From contig OY821791.1 of the NCBI GenBank assembly GCA_963682175.1, positions 15,900,542 to 15,964,541 of the forward strand: a stretch of DNA of 64,000 nt, read 5' to 3'. Numbering within the stretch: the stretch's first letter is position 1; each line of letters starts with the position of its first letter. The position numbers and the translations under genes were made by a program. The notes below the pieces were generated by a model. That model had not been told where the DNA came from. It saw only the letters and a list, made by a program, of their open reading frames with translations, and did not search any database. The stretch comes from Triglochin maritima (Eukaryota; Streptophyta; Magnoliopsida; Alismatales; Juncaginaceae). Below, piece after piece: positions 39,501 through 49,256 of the stretch.

Positions 39501-39765
39501 CAAGGAAAAAAACCCTAAATCACAAAAAACCAAACCATCACATCAAAAACTCCCAACTTTTTCTCCAATAAAAAGGGCAACCCAAACCCTAGCAAAGCCA
39601 AAACCCAAATTCGAAGCTAAACCCGAAAAGAAAGAAATTTACCGCGACGGTGGTGGCGGTGGCGGCGATTAGGGAGAAAATGAAGAACCTCGGGGCCTCG
39701 AAACCTTCCTCCGCCTCCCGCTTCCTCGTCCGGCGTCCGCCCTCGCTGTTTCCGGCGGATTGCAT
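33543..39765 (-). CDS. J-domain (DnaJ/HSP40) co-chaperone with N-terminal hydrophobic segment (7 exons)
   Basis: Exons in transcript order: 39765-39643, 36642-36601, 36319-36185, 34754-34513, 34340-34304, 33779-33722, 33622-33543. All junctions are GT-AG and in phase, giving 238 aa. The J domain is C-terminal (about residues 172-231): HYSILGL, SDAEIKTAFRAKAMEYHPD with the HPD tripeptide at 204-206, and AEAKFKEVMSSYEAI. It should stimulate Hsp70 ATPase activity. The N-terminus (1-24) is Arg/Glu-rich, followed by FFIFSLIAATATTVA (about 27-41), a possible membrane or targeting segment. Residues 75-160 are charged and Tyr/Arg-rich. There is no G/F or zinc-finger region, so it is a class III (type C) J-protein. 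The client and organelle are unknown. Intron 1 (3 kb) holds a truncated LINE. Confidence 0.88.
37257..39000 (-). mobile_element. 5'-truncated LINE in intron 1 of the J-protein gene
   Basis: On the minus strand a 258-codon frame (38,215-37,439) carries the zf-RVT segment of plant LINEs: FSVKSLYHILLSSG, PPKICVLAWLIFLGKTLTEV, CPLCLEEEDDNDHIFRNCE. Upstream frames (38,418-38,224: DPPLWKHLIRDKYYRGSSEW) continue it. RT motifs further upstream are not visible beyond about 39,000, so it is 5'-truncated. A short A-run on the minus strand at about 37,257-37,264 is the likely tail. It lies in the same orientation as the host gene. A 20-base C run lies at about 38,674. Confidence 0.75.
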
Positions 39766-39994
39766 GTCGTCTATACAAGGTTCGATCCCCGACGAGCGTG
39801 ACCAGGGACGATCATGTAGGGAGTTCCCAATTCCTTCTGAAATTCTTCTTGTGGTTTCGGATTGGTTTGTAACTCAAAGTGATCCGAAGCTCGTAATCAT
39901 TAAATAAAAAGTTTGTTTAAATATAGTAAGATAATATCCGATACTTATCCGTAATCAAATTCTTAATTCCAATTTTTTTTCATATAAGTCGATA

Positions 39995-40680
39995 GAAAAC
40001 GATAAACGACCGTCCTTAAGACGCTGAGTTGGCATGAACCATGTCAGCAGAGAAAATATTTTTTTTTATTTTTTTTCCTCTATTCCTTGATTGTCCGTAC
40101 AAATGTCCTGAGCTCAAATCACTTCATCTCTCCCTTCAACTTTCATTAATGCGTCTCAAATCATTTCATTCCTCATTTTGGCGCTCCTACACAGATGACT
40201 TTTCATCTTCCTTTTGTCTCACTCATCTCAAGATGCGTCTTCCTTTTTCTTCTCTTCTCTTCTGTGGTCTTTTCTCTGTATTCAATGGAAATCGTTAATG
40301 TGTCTTTCCAAGTGGAGCAGCCGACAAACGTTCCTAAGGAGGAAATGTTTTTTCCTTCTTTCGAAGAAGCCAAAACATTTTACGTGGCCTATGCCGATTC
40401 TTGTGGTTTTAGTGTTAAGATAAGGCAATCTCATTACAATCGTGGTGTTGTTATACGGGTCACACTGACTTGCTCCAAGGAGGCACGACACCAACAACCC
40501 AAGGGCAAGGGCAATTGAAGCCTAGGTTATCCAGTAGAGTCCAATGCAATGCTCGGATAATGGTCTCTGGAAACCCAGCAAGGAGTTACCATATTAACTT
40601 TGAGGATCTTAAACATAACCACGTCATTCTTGACCAGGAGCAAATGCGTTTTCTTAGACAAAAACGAATTGTTAATTAAA
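39995..40680 (+). mobile_element. FAR1-type MULE fragment upstream of the J-protein gene
   Basis: Starting near AGAAAACGATAAACGACC it is collinear with the reverse complement of 32,911-32,100, including CATGTCAGCAGAGAAAATA and the FAR1 reading frame. Similarity stops near 40,680, so only one terminus and the 5' part of the transposase gene are present. Confidence 0.65.
40285..40679 (+). pseudogene. Truncated FAR1 DNA-binding domain pseudogene
   Basis: From the ATG at 40,285 it reads MEIVNVSFQVEQ, MFFPSFEEAKTFYVAYADS, CGFSVKIRQSHYNRG, VIRVTLTCSKE. A frame change near 40,490 leads into LKPRLSSRVQCNARIMVSG and YHINFEDLKHNH, then a stop at 40,679. This is the FAR1 zinc-binding domain (WRKY-GCM1-like fold, by family knowledge) with the transposase and SWIM regions missing. 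It is better preserved than the copy at 31,321-32,651. Confidence 0.7.
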
Positions 40681-41045
40681 GAGTACTAATGTATATCTGC
40701 AGTTTTTCTAGTGTATATGAGTGTTCATGTATATACACGTATCTGCATGGGCTATATGTCAAATACATATACAATTTGAAGGTGATGTGGATTAGATCTT
40801 CAGTGAGCAAAGATGATATAAAAATATGAAATTATCATATAAATGAAGAAAATAAATAGAAAACATAACCAAAATTGACATATTTGAGAGCTAGATGATA
40901 TCCCAAATATGTTAGATAAGCCAGTACGGTTTCAAACCATATTTGGTTAATTCTACCCTCTATATGGGCTACATTACCTTATATTTTCACGTATCTTACT
41001 TCTTTAGAAATAAATACATTTTGAACAAGTGCGATATCAAAAAGA
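40681..41045. other. AT-rich spacer
   Basis: No gene or repeat is recognised. It ends in a pyrimidine-rich stretch and a plausible 3' splice site (CTCTTTGCAG, about 41,069-41,078). Confidence 0.3.
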
Positions 41046-41078
41046 TGAACTTTGATAAACTACCTTTCTCTTTGCAGG

Positions 41079-41359
41079 ATGTTATTGAGTTGGACAAATT
41101 AGACGAACAAAGTGGGCAAATGGAACAAATGCACATGCAACTACAATCAGCATATTGTCAGGCACAGTTTGACAAGAATGAGGATGAGGAAGTTGGAGCA
41201 GGAAACAGACGGGGTGGTCAAGTTAAAGATTGTGATGTTAGAAAAAAACAATCCCAACAGACAACCTCTGGTGAACTTGTTACATGTGAACTCCAAGAAG
41301 CTATCCCCTCATTGTCTGCTGTCATTGCTCATCTACAAAGAAGTGATTCCACAGTGTGA
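41079..41359 (+). CDS. Possible exon of an unidentified gene
   Basis: Following a good acceptor (TTTCTCTTTGCAG) there are 93 codons rich in Gln, Glu and Asp (for example QSGQMEQMHMQLQSAYCQAQ), ending in a stop at 41,359. No domain is recognised. Just downstream, in another frame (41,386-41,540), there is KYGLKSGDFDSDTGRFWFCT then YCGTTFSRKE, which has a Cys pair like half of a zinc ribbon. It may be a gene remnant captured by the adjacent MULE fragment or part of a dead host gene. Coding status is doubtful. Confidence 0.25.
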
Positions 41360-41913
41360 AGCTGGTCGTGATAAGCACATTCTATTGGTAAAATCAAAAG
41401 ATATTGGCAATCTGGATTAGCCAAGTACGGTTTGAAATCAGGAGATTTTGATTCTGATACTGGGAGATTTTGGTTTTGTACATACTGTGGCACCACATTC
41501 AGCAGAAAGGAAGTATTGAGGAAAGGACTTCAGTCTGGATAGATTTTTCACATTTCCAATGCAATTATTCTGTTCATCTGAACTACAGTTTAGTAAAATT
41601 GAGTTTTCAAATATTAGAAATTGTTTTGGGTAGTGATTTTTTTAACCAAAAATAGTGGTGAGCTTTAGGGTAAGTTATTGTTGATACTGCCAACAGCAGT
41701 GGATTTTCACCCTGGTGTCCCACATTTCAGATATCATGTATGTTAGACTGCTAGAAATTGCATAAATTGTCAATTCTTCTAATTTTGCATTCATCAATTT
41801 TAACCATGCCATCCTTCTCATCGAATGATTATCCGTGTACCCTGATTTTAGAAGTCACTGCAATATTTGTTGGATTATATTTCCAATCTGATTTGGAGAG
41901 AATTTGTGGGCGT

Positions 41914-42303
41914 CAGGGTGCAAATGGTTATTAATTATCTGAGTATTCGATTCAAAAATTTCTATTTAGTTGGTATTTGGTAAGTTCCATGTTACCAATT
42001 TAATTTCAGATACGGATTTGGTTTAAAATAAATTACCAATTGGAAATCGGATACGAATTCGGATACAAGGTATGTCAAATTCGAATTATCCGAATTATTC
42101 GGATACATGGTCAAATACACAAATTAGTATTCGAAAATTAATTACAACATACATATCTATTTAATTTCGGATAATATCCGAATACCAATTAGTATTCAAA
42201 AATTTTGAAGATTCGGATTCGAATTCAAATTTGGTAGTAGATTATGGAATTCTAATTTGGATATACTAGGTATCCGAGTCAAATTATCTAAGTTACACCC
42301 GTA
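41914..42303. mobile_element. Low-complexity MITE-like element, ATTCGGAT type
   Basis: The start AGGGTGCAAATGG and end AAGTTACACCCG are imperfect inverted ends. The body is built of degenerate ATTCGGAT/ATCCGAAT words with local palindromes. This is a known style of short plant element with simple-sequence interior, but no clean target duplication was seen. Confidence 0.4.
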
Positions 42304-42992
42304 CATTTATTGACTATAGTACTTGGACGATGGTAGAAGAATCACGTAGTTGTACACCAGAAATTGGAGGTTTGAAGCTGCACTACTACTAACGATCAAC
42401 CTAGATGAGCCCCGGTCGACTGATTGGAGCTGCTTCCTGGTCAAGGCAAATTGTTTTGGTGAAATCTTGTAGATTTTGTTCCAAATCCTGAGACGTGATT
42501 TGATTTTTATTGAGAAGATTTTTCATGTGTTTAACTTTACAAATACGTAGGAATTCGTGGATTTTAGGTGTCCTTCTCTGAGGTATCAATAGGAAGGTGG
42601 AGAAAACCCGGTGTAATATAGTGTGGAGGTTAGGGTTTATCCGCATAGAATTCAGGGAGTTGTTAATAAAGTAAGGACTCGGTTGCAAACTTATTCTCTC
42701 AATGACCGTGTTTTTCCTTTCCTCCCCAGGTTGGGAGGGGATTTTCCACATATATCCTTATGTTTGAAGTTTGTTTATTCTTCTTGCGTCCAGTACTCTT
42801 GTGTTATGGATCATAGGGATATATTGGGGAGGCCAAATCTCTAACAATATCTAACCCAGCATAAAAACAATTATTTGTATGACTAATGTTTTTTACCAGT
42901 CACTTGTGAAACCCACGTTAGAATTGCATGCTTATTTTTCAAACTCCTTCGGAATCCTAAATCTGAAGTTCACGGGACTGCAGCGGAAAAGA
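42304..42992. other. Intergenic region left of the TRIM
   Basis: Open stretches on both strands (such as 42,401-42,751 minus) show no recognisable protein. No repeats were noticed. Confidence 0.35.
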
Positions 42993-42997
42993 GTTAT

Positions 42998-43190
42998 TGT
43001 AACGTCCGTCCCCGAGTCCGCATCGAACCCGGATCCTAGTCCGTCACCCATGTGTCCACTGACCCATAACACTCATTTATTGTCACAAAACTTAAGTTGG
43101 TAAGTGTTATGGTACTTGGCTCATGTCATTATATCTCACCCCAACATTCTCATGCTAAACAATGTGAGACTAAACTTGGGGGGTGTTACA
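42998..43190 (-). repeat. TRIM 3' LTR (element orientation)
   Basis: 193 bp, same length as its partner, with about twenty differences by eye (for example CCACTGACCC against CCACTGGCCC). Confidence 0.88.
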
Positions 43191-43335
43191 ACCTACCCCA
43201 CTTGAACACCTGACGTCCTCGTCAGGGTCAAGCCACTCAGTCATCAGGCGTTGTGGGATTCTAGAGGTGACTCTTACCCTTTAGGTGTAGCACTTAGTTC
43301 CCACAATTCCGGCTGGTTCAAGCTCTGATACCATC

Positions 43336-43528
43336 TGTAATGTCCCGTCCCCGACTCCGTATCGAACCCGGATCCCGATCCGTCACCCATGTGCCCACTG
43401 GCCCATAACACTCACATATTGTCACAAAACTTAAGTTAGTAAGTGTTATGGTAGTGGGCCCATGTCATTATATCTCACCCCAACATTCTCATGCTAAGGA
43501 ATGTGGGACTAAACTTGGGAGTGTTACA
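43336..43528 (-). repeat. TRIM 5' LTR (element orientation)
   Basis: 193 bp, adjacent to the primer-binding site on the minus strand. It has TG...CA ends and abuts the GTTAT duplication. Confidence 0.88.
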
Positions 43529-43812
43529 GTTATTAACCCTAAAAATTGCTTAATTCAAGTTTTGAAACTATATCACTATCAAATTTTGTGAAATTACACA
43601 AGCAAGATATGTGAAACAATTGTACCATGAAATGATGAACTATGTGAAAGAGAATTATTCTTGATAACGAGAAGAAGAGAAAAAAAGTCAGTGCTACAAC
43701 TTCATAAATAGATTAGGAGTAAAAACATACTTCTATCCAAACAGATGAGTACATCATACACTGATTGTTTAAAATCTAAAAAAAACAAAATTTTCTTTGT
43801 AAAAGTGGTTTA

Positions 43813-44802
43813 CTAGTGACTAACATCTGGGCTTGGAGATGGTGATGGCTCCTCTTTCTCATTGCCCTTTTTGTCAGCCAACTTCTTTCCCAACCAAAGC
43901 ACTTGCATTAACCCACCATTGGCTAAATGGGAAAGAAAAAATCCTCCAGGCGCTGAGAAGTACATTAAGAAAACTTTGAGTGCAACAAACCAGGACCCAA
44001 TGATGAAAAGTGTTTCATCCATGCTCAATTCCTGCTCAAGAAAGTCAGGTAGAAATACACATTACTCTCGGAACTTAAGGATGTGATTGATTCAAGAGAA
44101 GCTTCTGAATTTTAGCACATGGAAATGAATTGACTGGTTATTGTTTTTGAAATTTGTCATAAATTAGAAGTGTGCTCTTCTAATTTTGTATCGCTTTGGA
44201 GTTTCCCATGACTTGTTATGGTTCTAGTAGGGAAGTACGGGATTTATATCATGTATGACTTCAAATTAAAAACTAATGTTCCAGAACTCCAACAAAATAA
44301 TCATACCTAAGTTAGCTTTGAGAGTTCAGTTTTGCACTTACCGACTACTTTCTTAAATACCAATAATAACAACATGAACAATATCATAAGTGATGGTTCA
44401 AAACTTTAAAGTACCTTACTTTCAGACAATTGTCCTGCAAAGTAAACCAATTACAAGAACAAGTACCATAAAGGAGACATACCATTTTGTTTATCAGCAA
44501 TAGTTCTTGAGAGATTTCTTTCATGAACTCAGCACTGGCAATTCCCATAAAAAGTCCAAAAGGAATCATCAACTCTTTGCTTCTAGAAATGGAAAGGGAC
44601 ACATCAGAGAGGACACTGGCAACGAAAAACGCAGCGAGGGACCACTTCATCGCCCTTTTCAAGAGGATGAGGACCCGTTGTGTGAGCATGTTTTCTGCTT
44701 TCCTCCACGGGATTTTTTTCACAGGTTTGGGGAAGACATCTGCAATGTGTATGGCCAAGTTCTTCAAGAATGTCGCAGCCTTGTTCAGTTTTCCGTTGTT
44801 GT
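43813..44802 (-). CDS. 3' exons of an unidentified predicted membrane protein
   Basis: Two exons are clear: 44,802-44,483 (acceptor CAACTGCAG, donor ATG|GTATGT) and 44,031-43,813 (acceptor TTGAGCAG, stop TAG). They join in phase. The encoded 179-residue part has a basic stretch (PKPVKKIPWRKAENMLTQR), two or three hydrophobic segments (MKWSLAAFFVASVLSDVSL; MIPFGLFMGIASAEFM; LFIIGSWFVALKVFLMYFS), a Gly-rich GGFFLSHLANGGLMQVLW, and a charged Pro-rich end. It looks like the C-terminal half of a multi-pass, possibly plastid, membrane protein. I do not recognise the family. The first exon of this pair needs one base from an upstream exon, so the gene continues further 5'. Confidence 0.65.
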
Positions 44803-44861
44803 CTGCAGTTGGGAAATTAATGGAGCATGATGTGCGATATGGATAATTTAAGTGCAAAAAG

Positions 44862-45420
44862 GTGGAGCAACTGTCTTGTTTAAGAAACTTTTGGCTCTTG
44901 GACGTTTTTATCTGTGTACAGAAGAAATGAAAAATGATATCTGCTCATTAAATGATAACAAAAGGAATTGACCGAATTTTTATTTTTTAAAAATCAAGTG
45001 TTTACTCACATCAGCAGAAAATCCTGCTTCTCATTTTGAACCTTTAATTATTTCCTTCTAAAGTATCTTATTTTTTAAGACATGCTATGAATAATAAATT
45101 TTACTTGAGTCATAAACAAAGTATTTTCTGTGTAATATCTGATTATTAAATAAGATATAAGCTACACATGTGCCAAAGTGCAAGTTTGGAAAGAGAGGGC
45201 ATGAAGAGGCTAGTGGAAACATAAGAAGCTTGGTAAGGCCAGTGGACAGCGGACAATACAATCTGGCAAGGAAGAAGAAAAAATGAAAAAGGAAAAAGGA
45301 AAAGGAAAAAAAAAAAGAAAAAAAAAATTGAACTTATTACCACTTAACAAGTTTCTACTTCTCATTCGGCATCAAACATATCATTTGGCAGTTAGTGTGA
45401 AGGTTCAGCTTCAAGGAAAA
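44862..45420. other. Non-coding stretch with purine-rich tract
   Basis: Presumed intron or spacer. It includes an A/G tract (45,270-45,330). No gene is seen. Confidence 0.35.
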
Positions 45421-46036
45421 TATGACACCAAATTCGAACCCGAACTTGACACAAAATTTTCGTGTTCGGATTGACCCATTTCAGGTTATGTCAAATTCTG
45501 GTCGACATGAACGACACGAATTGTAATTTGGGTCGAGTTCGGGTTGAGGTATTTTGTGTTTCGTGTAATTCGGATCGACACGAATAATCTGAAATAAAAA
45601 TCAATTTATTTGTGTTGTGGATTGTGATGAATGTTTTTGGATTTTGGATGAAGTTTATGAATGTTATGAAGATGGATGTATGATTTTGTTTTTCAAAGAA
45701 ATTTGTGATGTTGAATGTTTAGTATTGGTGCAGGTTGATAAATTATATTGTGTTAGTTTGTGTTAATCAGGTTAGTTCGAGTTATTCGTGTTAATCAGGT
45801 CAGTTCGAGTTATTCGGCTTAATTCGTGTTCGTCTTGACACGAACACGAAATAAAATCGTGTCAACGTGGGTCATGTTCGGGTTATCTAATTCGTGTTCG
45901 AGTTTAAGTGTAGGTTTTCGTGTTTGTGTTGACCTTTTCATTTTAATTAGTGTTCGGGTTCAGGTTGAGAGAAAAAAAATTGTGCAATTCGTGTTCGTGT
46001 CAAACACGACCCGAAACACGAATTTGACGATCCTAA
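45420..46036. mobile_element. Low-complexity element rich in TTCGTGTT/AACACGAA
   Basis: Repeated words TTCGTGTTCG, CGACACGAA and GTTCGGGTT alternate on both strands. The right end reads CACGAATTTGACGATCCTA. It belongs to the same style as the insertions at 41,914 and 59,948 but is built from another motif. Exact ends and target duplication are unresolved. Confidence 0.4.
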
Positions 46037-46642
46037 TATAGTATGCTTCCAATGAGAACTCTAACCCTTTTCAAACAAAATATAAACTCTAACTCATGGT
46101 CTAAACTTCGTGAGATTAAACATTCTAAAATGTTATATATTTACTACCTAGACTCCACAGTGTAAATTCGATGATTGTATCGTTCTGGTGCCATATTGTC
46201 ACGTCTCATAGTCAACCCAGACTTGCACCGCTATCACTCCAACTAGTAAATCGTTTAGTTTTTTGTGGCAGTACAAAACACGTAGACCTAGTATCCATTC
46301 CCATTGTGTCAAAGATTATGTTGTTCTTTGGTATTTGGAGCATCATGGACTATATCAAATGACTATCTAAACGATATGCATTTCTTATCTATTGTGAAAT
46401 CGCAGATGCTTAGTTGCACTTTGCATCATTGTGTCAATTGGAAACAATCTCACAGTTTTACAGTAATAGGGTTGCGTACACCCGACTTGCATTCGAATGT
46501 GATGTGATGTTGAAAGAATACGTGATGTTGAGGCACTATGGTAATGTGATGTTGAAAGAATACGTAAACCTAAATATACACCAACTTGCAACACTACGAG
46601 AACATAATCCAAGCAAATGATCAAGAGAGCAAAAATCAATTA

Positions 46643-46769
46643 TTAGGCAAGTTTGTCATTAATCACGGGATCATTAGGCTCGTCGGAACATCGAACCTTG
46701 CGAGCTAGAACCCTTATAACAGAACTTATGGATGTGTAGTCCACAAGTTGATTGTTATTAGTCTCGTGC
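46643..46769 (-). CDS. Possible exon, candidate second exon of the 43.8-47.2 kb gene
   Basis: After an acceptor AAGTGTAG (or TCTTCAAG nine bases upstream) there are 41 codons ending in a stop at 46,643, including QLVDYTSISSVIRVLARKV and CSDEPNDPVINDK. It joins in phase to the exon at 47,192-46,993. No good donor in the right phase to reach 44,802 is evident, so either this is a short two-exon gene (about 109 aa) or the true donor is unrecognised. Confidence 0.35.
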
Positions 46770-46992
46770 CTACACTTCCTTGAAGACCCTAAACTACCAA
46801 ACACCCAACAAGCAAAACCCAAACAGCACACCCAATCAATTTCAGCCAAAAATAAAGCATACCCAATTGGTTTCACATCAAAACGTTTGATAAAAAACCA
46901 ACAAAGACTGCACTCATGTATCCTCACCACAAGCGCAGCAAGAATTCAAAAATAAAACTGAAGGGGCAGAAGAAAGGGATGGGGTTTCTTAC

Positions 46993-47192
46993 AACTGTTG
47001 GTGCGAAACAAGTGGGTTTATTCCATACGGAGGTGAAGACCAACTCCATTCTCGCCTTGTCTTCTTCACTTTTCTAGACTTCTTCTGTGGACTTTCGATC
47101 TCCTGATAAACAGAAGAGGGAATCCGTGGAACGGTGGAAGAAAGGAAATTTCTGGAGAAATGATAAAATGGGACGATTGCAGGGAAACCCAT
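46993..47192 (-). CDS. Possible first exon encoding an organelle-targeting-like N-terminus
   Basis: ATG at 47,192. The peptide begins MGFPAIVPFYHFSRNFLSST, rich in hydroxylated and basic residues with few acids, like a plastid or mitochondrial transit peptide. The donor is strong (TT|GTAAGA). It probably belongs with the exon at 46,769, and perhaps with the membrane-protein exons at 44,802-43,813. The connection is inference from strand, order and spacing. Confidence 0.4.
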
Positions 47193-47910
47193 TGGAAGTT
47201 TGAATTCTATTTTAAGGGCTGAAATCTCTCTAATTTTCTCTTATGGGACTTACCGTGGATAAAAGATCGAAAATCGACAACTTGTTGTCTCTCCAATTTT
47301 CTCCGATTCAACCCATCAAAAGTGTAAATCCTCGCCCATTCAAGAAAGTAGTGAGATAAAAAAGATGATAGTTATTTGTGAGATTTTTCGAGAACTATTG
47401 TGATGTGAGTTGCATTGCAAGAATGTTTTGTGTAGGATTGTAAATAGAACGACTTTAGGGTTGTAAACAGGACGAGTATTACTTGTTTGTTTACCTATTC
47501 CATTTAACTCGTGGGTGTGGGTATAGGTGTAATTTTTGTATCTATTTTAAAAATTATACTGACTTATCCATACATGTCTTACCCAGTTAATAATACACAT
47601 ACCTATTTATTCATTTAATATTTTAATTATATCAATACATATTAATTATCAATACACTTATACCTTAATCTTCACATAATATAAATACATAACAATAACA
47701 ATAAATATTTAGTGGTGGTTCGCAAATCTTTCGGATTTTTTGTGATGTTCTAGACTTATATTTGTGCAAAATCACAATATAACATACATAAAGATTTTCC
47801 AAAATCTTGGGGGGCCATGACCCTCCTTGTAGCTTCAGCTTCAACCATGTTCGGTCAACAAACCTTAATTGTCTCATTTAGATGACTACAATTGAAATAC
47901 CCACAACATA
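47193..47910. other. Intergenic region between two minus-strand genes
   Basis: It contains a degenerate AGGGTTGTAAACAGGACGAG start at about 47,457 that may be another low-complexity element, then AT-rich sequence and the 3' UTR of the DJ-1 gene. No coding frame was recognised. Confidence 0.35.
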
Positions 47911-49200
47911 TCAATATGTCACACTTAGCTCCAACAGGTTCATGAGATCAGAAATGAACTGTGAAAGCGCCGACCACCCGGTCGCCGTAACAAGCTTCCC
48001 ATCAGACAAAGACTTGTCGGATTCTGCCACCACTCCGCCAGCCAACTTAACTATGGCCTTCATGCCATAACCACTAGCACATCTTTTCCCCTGATCGAGC
48101 CATGGGAAAATAATAATTTGGCATCAACAATTAACTTTTATTTATTACTCTATGGGCAGCCCGGTCGACCATCACACGTAGTTTTCTGGCCAGCTAATCA
48201 CAATTCTTTGGAAAATTAATGGGTTTTGATTTCCTATTATTATTAATTGGGAACGTGATTTTATGTGTTTGGGAATTTCTTTTTGTATTAATAGAGTATA
48301 AATATGGGTACTTACGTGGGTTTTGAAGACGTGACCATTTGAGTGCACGTGCCAAATGGGAGATGGTACGTGCTGTGGAGGCTAGGATTTTAACGAAGCG
48401 GGATGAACGTTATTTGTGAAAGGGTGAGAATAATCTTGTGGTGAGAAGAAACAAATAATCTTGTGGTGAATGTTTCTACCTTAAATTATCTTTAATTAAT
48501 ATAAAATTCGTAAAGTGTGTGTTAGGGCCGTGGTTTTCCCTTTGAATTAGGAAGTGAGTTTCCACGTAAATTTTATTGTTTTTGTGGTGTATAATCTATT
48601 CTTTATGTGTGCTTTGTGATTTTTTTTGTACTATTTGAAACTCTTCTTTTGTAAGTGACGATTGTATCCCCTTTATATTTGATTTCGTGACATGTAATGG
48701 ATTTAAGAAATTACTATATAAATTATTTTCCTTTATATCTCTAAATTCATGTATTAAGTTACTAACTTTCGCACTTTACAATAAATATCACTTTTTTCTT
48801 CTAACCAACCTGTTAACCTTAGTATGTTTCTAAGTAAACGGTAAACCAATTATTTTCTTTTGCAAGTTGCTACCTAAATCAGAGATAAAATATTTGAGAT
48901 TAAAAAAATGCATACCTTGTCTTTTAAATCATCAGTATCATATTAGTGAAGCTAACATAAAAACCCATAAGTTCTGAAGTAGTGAAATGTGAAGAAAGTG
49001 ACGGTAAAATACAATCATCAATATCATATTAGTGAAGCTAACATAAAAAACCCATAAGTTCCGAAGTAGTGAAATGTGAAGAGAGTGATGGTAAAACCCA
49101 GTCATTAATCAATAAGAAATGTGAAGAAAGTGGTTGCTAAGGTTTGATTTAAATTATTTGGTTAAGGTTCATTAGGTTACAATTAAGTTACCTCCTCTCG

Positions 49201-49256
<56 letters not shown>

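Larger units (their letters stand above)
42998..43528 (-). mobile_element. TRIM retrotransposon (Cassandra-like), complete with TSD
   Basis: Two 193-bp LTRs (42,998-43,190 and 43,336-43,528) flank a 145-bp internal region without genes. The LTRs start TGTAA and end TTACA. A perfect 5-bp duplication GTTAT lies on both sides (42,993-42,997 and 43,529-43,533). On the minus strand the primer-binding site TGGTATCAGAGCT (43,321-43,333) follows the 5' LTR and a purine tract GTGGGGTAGGT precedes the 3' LTR. The LTR end with ACACTCCCAAGTTTAGTCCC and an internal ATGGGTGAC resemble the 5S-rRNA-bearing Cassandra TRIMs, but I cannot confirm the full 5S promoter by eye. Confidence 0.88.

Noticed and set aside
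44507..44846. Two plus-strand 107-codon frames
   Set aside because: They are antisense to the well-supported membrane-protein exon at 44,483-44,802.
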